From Bacteroidota bacterium (GTDB taxonomy: Bacteria; Bacteroidota; Kryptoniia; Kryptoniales; JAKASW01), in NCBI GenBank assembly GCA_021796055.1, contig JAJYOS010000215.1, positions 1 to 8,800 on the forward strand: a stretch of DNA of 8,800 nt, read 5' to 3'. The notes under the pieces were generated by a model. That model searched no databases and was not told where the DNA came from. It saw only the letters and a list, made by a program, of their open reading frames with translations. The position numbers and the translations under genes were made by a program. Positions 5,501 through 8,800 of this stretch are shown here, in pieces (the stretch's first letter is position 1; each line of letters starts with the position of its first letter).

Positions 5501-7405
5501 CTCCGCTCCATCGACAACAAGTGTTTTTGTACCGTGGGAGTTGTACCAGGATGCCAGCTGGTTAACGGGATTAGATGGATCCTGCTGTTTTTTTGTGAGA
5601 TCATCGAGTCTACGGCTCGTGACTATTACGTAATCGGCGGCGTAATCGTGGGAAGAAAGGCCCAAGTTGGGCACCTCTTCTATGCGGACGGGACGCAGTT
5701 TTGCGGAATCGCTTACCGCGATAAACTGATCATTCGGTGATTGTACGTAGGCCTGGAACAGGGCAGCGTATCCCTGAGCCGTTCCCTGATTATTCAAATA
5801 TCTGATTGTGACATCGCTGATCCTGGAGTCATTCAACCTGTAAACGGAAATCGAACCGCCGCTGAAATTTTGTATAAGGAAGTCGTAATATCCCGGCTGA
5901 GCGTTGTCCGGCACGGTAAACTTCAGGTAGTCCTTATCAGCAACATACAGCCGCTGGTACCTCAGCTCCAGCCAGTTGAACGCAAAAGTGGCGACGGCTA
6001 TGTTTCCCGGGTTGGCATCGTAAATTTGAAGATTGTTTGCTCCGTGATGCAAAACGTTCTGGGGTACGTTTGCGCTTGCACCGACGTTTACAATCTGAAG
6101 GGTCTGACTATCCCATGTAGTGCTCAGGACATGGGACTGATTTATGAATAACTCCGCTCGATTTTCGTTCGGGACGTTTGGGTAGCCCCCTTCACCGTCA
6201 AGATGCGTAATACCGTGAAAAGCCGCCGTTAGTGTCAACGGTTGGATGTTCGTCGTATCAGGGTAGGCAAGGTAGAATGGCACAGTAACCATCTGGTTAC
6301 TCGATACTTCCGTCCAGAACCAATGGTCATGCCGGTCATAGGTCTGATTCAGATCTACTTCGTCCAGGCGCTCGAATATCTTGTCCTGTTCCAGGTGGGC
6401 AACATCAGTGAACGAATAGTTCGCAAGATCCACCGCGTTGGGGACGCGGCCAAGGGCGCCCGATTCCGTCACAAGCCGCTGAGGGGGTGCAGTTGAATCG
6501 GTTGTCAGGAAATAGACATTGTCGTCAATGAACGGATCGAGATACATGTCGGGCCTGCCGTCAGAATAATCCACGCGGTTGGCCGTACCGTAAAACTCGA
6601 AGTAACTGTCCCTGCTGAAACGGTTTCCTCCGGCAGTATAAATATAGATCGGTACTTGTTTCCCGTGATTCCAAAGCGTCATGTTCTGTGCCGTGAATCC
6701 TGAGATGTTGACTCCTGCAGCATCAAGATCGTTACCCGTTATGTGGTAAATCCCATCCTTGTTTACCACCAGCCTGATGTACGAGGAAGTTGGAATGGGT
6801 GCAGAGACAGCGACTTTGTTGAATACTCTCCTCCCCAGGTTCCCGTCGGGATGGTCAAAATCCGAAGGAAAAGACCGAGTGGAAGTGATGCTTACCTTTA
6901 TTGTGCGGTAGTATGTGAGCTGTCGTGTACCTGGATTGAAATCATAGGGGCGGACGAGGATCGAGAAAATCTTCTCTCCGCGCATAACCCCGACCTCCTT
7001 TACGACGACTCCGTTCGTGCCGGACCAACCTGGCAAGGTTACCGTCGCAGGCCGAGACAAACCATACGCGGTATCCGTGATTTCAGGCAACGGCTCCTCC
7101 AGAATAACCGTGACCGGGTTCTGCCTCACGACGGTATAACTCACGTTTCCCTTTGCTGAGAAAGGTTGCGCTACATATGACCCGGCAACCGGTTCCTTGG
7201 CCAGCGCCAGAATTTGTTCTTTGTCAAAGGAAAAGGTGAGAACCCGTTGGGTAGGAGATATCGATTGAACCCTTACCGGATTTCTATTGCCAACGGCAGC
7301 CCACGATGAAGATATTACAGTCGCCCAAACAAAGAATAGAACCCAGTTGTCTCTACCTACTTCCCATGACAGTTTTTGTATTTTTTTCCGCTCCCGCATG
7401 GACAT
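2516..7405 (-). CDS. porU: PorU-like T9SS sortase, peptidase C25 (gingipain) family, enlarged
   Basis: The product has 1629 residues. A basic N-terminus precedes a hydrophobic signal segment (21-36, cleavage near SSSWAA). Residues about 38-200 resemble the C25 propeptide region, and 205-580 hold an N-terminal beta domain (RLVVNKDGIYHIT around 217). The peptidase C25 core spans about 591-955. It contains VDGDDPIPDVAIGRIP, the catalytic His821 in NYMGHGGG, the catalytic Cys855 in SMTCFTG, and the closing LLGDPALRL (D948). The His-Cys spacing of 34 is close to that of gingipains. Then come beta-rich repeats (956-1160), a CARDB-like domain (1162-1275), another beta region, an Ig-like domain starting at DHTPPEVTV (1404), and a C-terminal T9SS sorting-type domain (about 1513-1629: YPDPF, IYSVSGRLVKTI, WWDGTDNYG, GVYFYK). 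PorU removes sorting domains from cargo and links it to surface LPS. The family member in P. gingivalis is about 1158 residues, so this one is much longer. The ATG at 7405 (or 7399) lies inside secA and lacks a good Shine-Dalgarno. Confidence 0.92.
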   Translation of the reverse strand: MSMRERKKIQKLSWEVGRDNWVLFFVWATVISSSWAAVGNRNPVRVQSISPTQRVLTFSFDKEQILALAKEPVAGSYVAQPFSAKGNVSYTVVRQNPVTVILEEPLPEITDTAYGLSRPATVTLPGWSGTNGVVVKEVGVMRGEKIFSILVRPYDFNPGTRQLTYYRTIKVSITSTRSFPSDFDHPDGNLGRRVFNKVAVSAPIPTSSYIRLVVNKDGIYHITGNDLDAAGVNISGFTAQNMTLWNHGKQVPIYIYTAGGNRFSRDSYFEFYGTANRVDYSDGRPDMYLDPFIDDNVYFLTTDSTAPPQRLVTESGALGRVPNAVDLANYSFTDVAHLEQDKIFERLDEVDLNQTYDRHDHWFWTEVSSNQMVTVPFYLAYPDTTNIQPLTLTAAFHGITHLDGEGGYPNVPNENRAELFINQSHVLSTTWDSQTLQIVNVGASANVPQNVLHHGANNLQIYDANPGNIAVATFAFNWLELRYQRLYVADKDYLKFTVPDNAQPGYYDFLIQNFSGGSISVYRLNDSRISDVTIRYLNNQGTAQGYAALFQAYVQSPNDQFIAVSDSAKLRPVRIEEVPNLGLSSHDYAADYVIVTSRRLDDLTKKQQDPSNPVNQLASWYNSHGTKTLVVDGAEVYDDFNYGIKSPYAIKDFVSYAYHNWSVAPRYVLLAGGGTWNTKTASDSLNQIPVMMVQTYQFGAAASDNFYACVDGDDPIPDVAIGRIPAVNADQMKVVVDKILSYYSNNSFGWQNTAMLIAGEEEKFHVETDSIVNSMLPRSMFVKRLYTSVQNPAEDTKYYGVTQDLLRDFNQGAVLVNYMGHGGGAIWADNGILTNDEVANMSNAGKYPFVTSMTCFTGAFDGQMGLPLMSTLLFAKNKGAVGAFASTGLGWMYNDFFMDSELLPAIFDSASTGGVGWDMVLGKANYYASYFFWVQAATMVNQYNLLGDPALRLNLPADDSFVRLNSYTMAPGQNISGNISNGPGGGTGTIQITNQAGDVAAQADITMNNNGMAEFSIPVPDVLSGTARVKAYAYNSMDQSAASADFSVGGSFVRVSNLGITSSGNGFHVSVIATASSNSRINSLVFTGKVYTAGGTASGQMIASLNVPLSVSGANEYSTTFGLGADTLKPGYVIIGVLRASLQDGSTASSSQVAYTVPGAADLSAYPRTGYANVNSSIKVIADSVVRLEGTVYDWNSMPAREVRVDFYDGSRNSGKFLGSARVSFDTMAQAVAGIPVNLPPGNHSIYMYLVFDSLTVGYDLNPQNNYASANINVDLATADSSGVVVIDSSATVSGAAPGEIFRIDTTSPALYDQPFIVAAKDSGGIPHFYEFSPLIGGQTGTYTISIKLNRPDSATNANLATLRIYAYDPRTRTLNLAGGYYSGEIVTATVPDPGIFTVAHSTDHTPPEVTVSVGDQFFTNGDFVPPNPRFFFLIHDEDGVNLNKKSMDVQLDGQPVDPSSIILPDTVSNPTSVTATVELPVKTGSHTLEMTARDANGNISNPVSAGFVVRSDFNLRVYGAYPDPFIDKTFIAFEVTSGNPIDAVSVKIYSVSGRLVKTIRYPSGNPAETIGLLEGGTGSPTAVGYHEAWWDGTDNYGNQVANGVYFYKIGVSSGGKTLEDIGKMARLR
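2519..2869 (-). other. T9SS C-terminal sorting-type / FlgD-Ig-like domain of PorU
   Basis: The last ~117 codons of the sortase encode a type A C-terminal domain. It has YPDPF at 1522-1526, VKIYSVSGRLVKTI, then WDGTDNYGNQVANGVYFYKI and the terminal GKMARLR. The pattern matches the Por secretion-tail / FlgD Ig-like family that marks T9SS cargo. P. gingivalis PorU also carries such a domain, as known from work on that protein. Confidence 0.8.
3197..4540 (-). other. Extra beta-rich region of PorU including a CARDB-like domain
   Basis: Codons 956-1403 lie between the protease core and the Ig-like domain. Residues 1162-1275 resemble a CARDB (cell-adhesion related) domain: VRVDFYDG followed by GKFLGSARVSF, LPPGNHSIYMYLVFDS, then LNPQNNYASANINVD. 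The Ala/Ser/Gly-rich stretch before it (956-1160) looks like one or two further beta-sandwiches. This region accounts for most of the length beyond the usual PorU. Confidence 0.6.
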
Positions 7406-8800
7406 GGGTCATTGCGTCCCACTTTTTCCGCAACCTTGACCGGTTTGCGTTTGATTTGTCCTTCAGCTCCCTGCGCCATAGGCTCCCGATTTTCCTGCAT
7501 GCCGAATCCTAGCGCGGATTCGTGTTGTAGCTGCATTTGTTCTCTTCTCGGCATTCTCGCTGCACGACGCTGCGGAATCTCTTCGGGAACTGCCGGAAAT
7601 GCCCTGAACACGATTTGCAACACTTCCTGGTTGATGGTCTTCATCATTTCTACGAACATGCCGTAAGCTTCGGTCTTGTACTCCACCAGAGGATCTTTCT
7701 GTCCGTAAGCACGGAGGTTGATGCCCTCCTTGAGATCGTCCATCTCGCGGAGGTGCTCCTTCCACTTTTCGTCTATGACCTGAAGCGTCGCCATCCGCTC
7801 AAGCCTGCTCATCATCTCGGTTCCGAGCTCCTGCTCCTTTCGATTGTAAAACTCCACGGCCGCCTTGGATGCCCTGTCCACGACCCCGTCCTTGCCGAGT
7901 CTTCTGAACTCGTCGGGAGTGAAGTTTACATCGATTAGAAAAGTCCTGCGCAGCTCGTCGACGAGGCCGGCAATATCCCCTTCGTCATAATACTTCTCCG
8001 AGACTTCACCCAGCAGTTCACGCATCATGTCGAAGATTTCGTCCTTCAGCCGTTCGCCCACGAGCGCGTGCCGCCTGCGGTCATATACCACTTCGCGCTG
8101 CTGGTTCATCACGTTGTCGTATTCCAGAAGCCTTTTTCTTATCGCGAAGTTGTTTTCCTCTACCTTCTTCTGTGCCCTTTCGACACTACGGGTGATCATC
8201 GCATGTTCGATGACGTCGCCTTCCTTCATGCCGAAGCGGTCCATCACGCGCGCTATCCTGTCGCTGCCGAATAGCCGCATCAGGTCGTCCTCCAGGGACA
8301 GATAGAACCTCGAGGAGCCTGGATCGCCCTGTCGGCCCGCACGGCCTCTCAGCTGTCTGTCAATGCGGCGGGCCTCATGCCTTTCGGTTCCGATGATGTG
8401 GAGGCCGCCTTTTTCGACGACTCCGGCACCGAGTTTGATGTCCGTGCCGCGGCCCGCCATGTTGGTTGCTATCGTGATAGCACCCGGCATCCCGGCGCGG
8501 GAGACAATCTCCGCCTCGCGCTGGTGCTGCTTGGCATTCAGGACCTCATGGGCAATTCCGCGCCGCTTCAGCATTCTGCTGATCGTCTCGCTGACCTCTA
8601 CACTCGTCGTTCCCACCAGGACCGGGCGCGACTGTTTTTTCATATCTTCGATTTCGCTCAGAACGGCGTTGTACTTCTCGCGTCTGGTCTTGTAGATAAA
8701 ATCGTTGTAATCCGTCCTGGTAATCGGTTTGTTCGTCGGAATCACAGTGACATCAAGCTTGTAAATATCGTAAAACTCCGCAGCTTCGGTCCTGGTGGGA
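7357..8800 (-). CDS. secA: Preprotein translocase ATPase SecA, C-terminal part (runs off right edge)
   Basis: About 480 codons are present and the 5' part lies beyond the window. The reading frame continues to the edge (TEAAEFYDIYKLDVTV before IPTNKP), so the GTG at 8745 is internal. Visible SecA landmarks are the second nucleotide-binding domain, with VLVGTTSVEVSE, ATNMAGRGTDIKLG (about 8428-8470) and RQLRGRAGRQGDPGSSRF (the arginine-finger helicase motif). Then come the helical scaffold and two-helix-finger region, with WKEHLREMDDLKEGINLR and AYGQKDPLVEYK. The C-terminus is the zinc-binding tail CPCGSGKKYKNCH (CxCx8CH, 7404-7366), which in other bacteria binds SecB and ribosomes. SecA is the ATP-driven motor that pushes unfolded preproteins through SecYEG. 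It is the first visible gene of the cluster, and its 3' end overlaps porU by 49 bases. Confidence 0.97.
   Translation of the reverse strand, partial: PTRTEAAEFYDIYKLDVTVIPTNKPITRTDYNDFIYKTRREKYNAVLSEIEDMKKQSRPVLVGTTSVEVSETISRMLKRRGIAHEVLNAKQHQREAEIVSRAGMPGAITIATNMAGRGTDIKLGAGVVEKGGLHIIGTERHEARRIDRQLRGRAGRQGDPGSSRFYLSLEDDLMRLFGSDRIARVMDRFGMKEGDVIEHAMITRSVERAQKKVEENNFAIRKRLLEYDNVMNQQREVVYDRRRHALVGERLKDEIFDMMRELLGEVSEKYYDEGDIAGLVDELRRTFLIDVNFTPDEFRRLGKDGVVDRASKAAVEFYNRKEQELGTEMMSRLERMATLQVIDEKWKEHLREMDDLKEGINLRAYGQKDPLVEYKTEAYGMFVEMMKTINQEVLQIVFRAFPAVPEEIPQRRAARMPRREQMQLQHESALGFGMQENREPMAQGAEGQIKRKPVKVAEKVGRNDPCPCGSGKKYKNCHGK
7381..7387 (-). promoter_or_regulatory. A7 slippery heptamer inside secA/porU overlap
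   Basis: On the minus strand, secA reads GGA AAA AAA TAC, giving A AAA AAA in the phase of a classical -1 slippery site. The porU frame is the -1 frame relative to secA. A -1 slip here would therefore continue as ATA CAA AAA CTG, which is PorU Ile9-Leu12, and bypass the secA TAG (7359-7357). A GGGAG lies three bases upstream. Whether slippage occurs is unknown. Confidence 0.35.

Noticed and set aside
5741..6151. 136-codon open frame on the plus strand
   Set aside because: It is antisense to the conserved porU coding region with no recognisable protein features. Similar plus-strand frames at 2447-2872, 6743-7159 and 7537-7938 were rejected for the same reason.
7463..7765. 100-codon minus-strand frame overlapping secA
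   Set aside because: It is an alternative frame of the well-supported secA tail with a low-complexity, charged composition. The frame at 1082-1330 inside the lipoprotein gene is likewise a shadow.
8743..8745. GTG as the start of the SecA-like protein
   Set aside because: The open frame continues upstream to the window edge with clear SecA sequence (TEAAEFYDIYKLD), so this is an internal Val codon.
1..8800. Search for tRNA, rRNA, CRISPR arrays, insertion sequences or att sites
   Set aside because: Coding sequence fills all but about 130 bases. No regularly spaced repeats, transposase motifs or terminal inverted repeats were seen by eye.

Overview
The window reads as a compact, single-direction (minus strand) gene cluster from a bacterium of the Bacteroidota / Ignavibacteriota / wider FCB group. 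The clade call is an inference. It rests on a PorU-type gingipain-family sortase next to a PorV-family outer-membrane barrel, the hallmark pair of the type IX secretion system (T9SS). A possible Bacteroidetes-style promoter (TAnnTTTG box) lies in the only real intergenic gap. The exact phylum cannot be fixed from this sequence alone.

Layout in transcription order (right to left): the C-terminal ~480 codons of secA (window edge to 7357); a giant porU-like gene (7405-2516) whose start lies inside the secA zinc-finger codons; a porV-like gene (2519-1509); an unrecognised lipoprotein with fibronectin-III-like sequence (1512-769); a small SLBB-domain envelope protein (757-242); a 122-base gap with a candidate promoter, repeats, a hairpin and possible short ORFs; and the first 39 codons of sufS (119 to the left edge). 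The first five genes overlap (49, 4 and 4 bases) or are separated by only 11 bases, so they are very probably co-transcribed and translationally coupled. sufS looks like a separate unit.

Functionally the cluster joins the Sec motor (SecA, export across the inner membrane) to the terminal T9SS steps. PorV would shuttle substrate at the outer membrane, and PorU would cut the C-terminal sorting domain and attach cargo to the surface. The lipoprotein and the SLBB protein are not standard T9SS components. Their tight linkage makes them candidates for accessory subunits of a PorU/PorV attachment complex. That is inference from context only.

The points most worth a second look are: the secA-porU overlap, which carries an in-frame A AAA AAA slippery heptamer that would fuse SecA to PorU after a -1 shift; the enlarged PorU, with about 450 residues of extra beta-rich sequence after the protease domain; the two unassigned envelope genes; and the structured sufS leader. 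No RNA genes, CRISPR arrays, insertion sequences or phage genes were seen.
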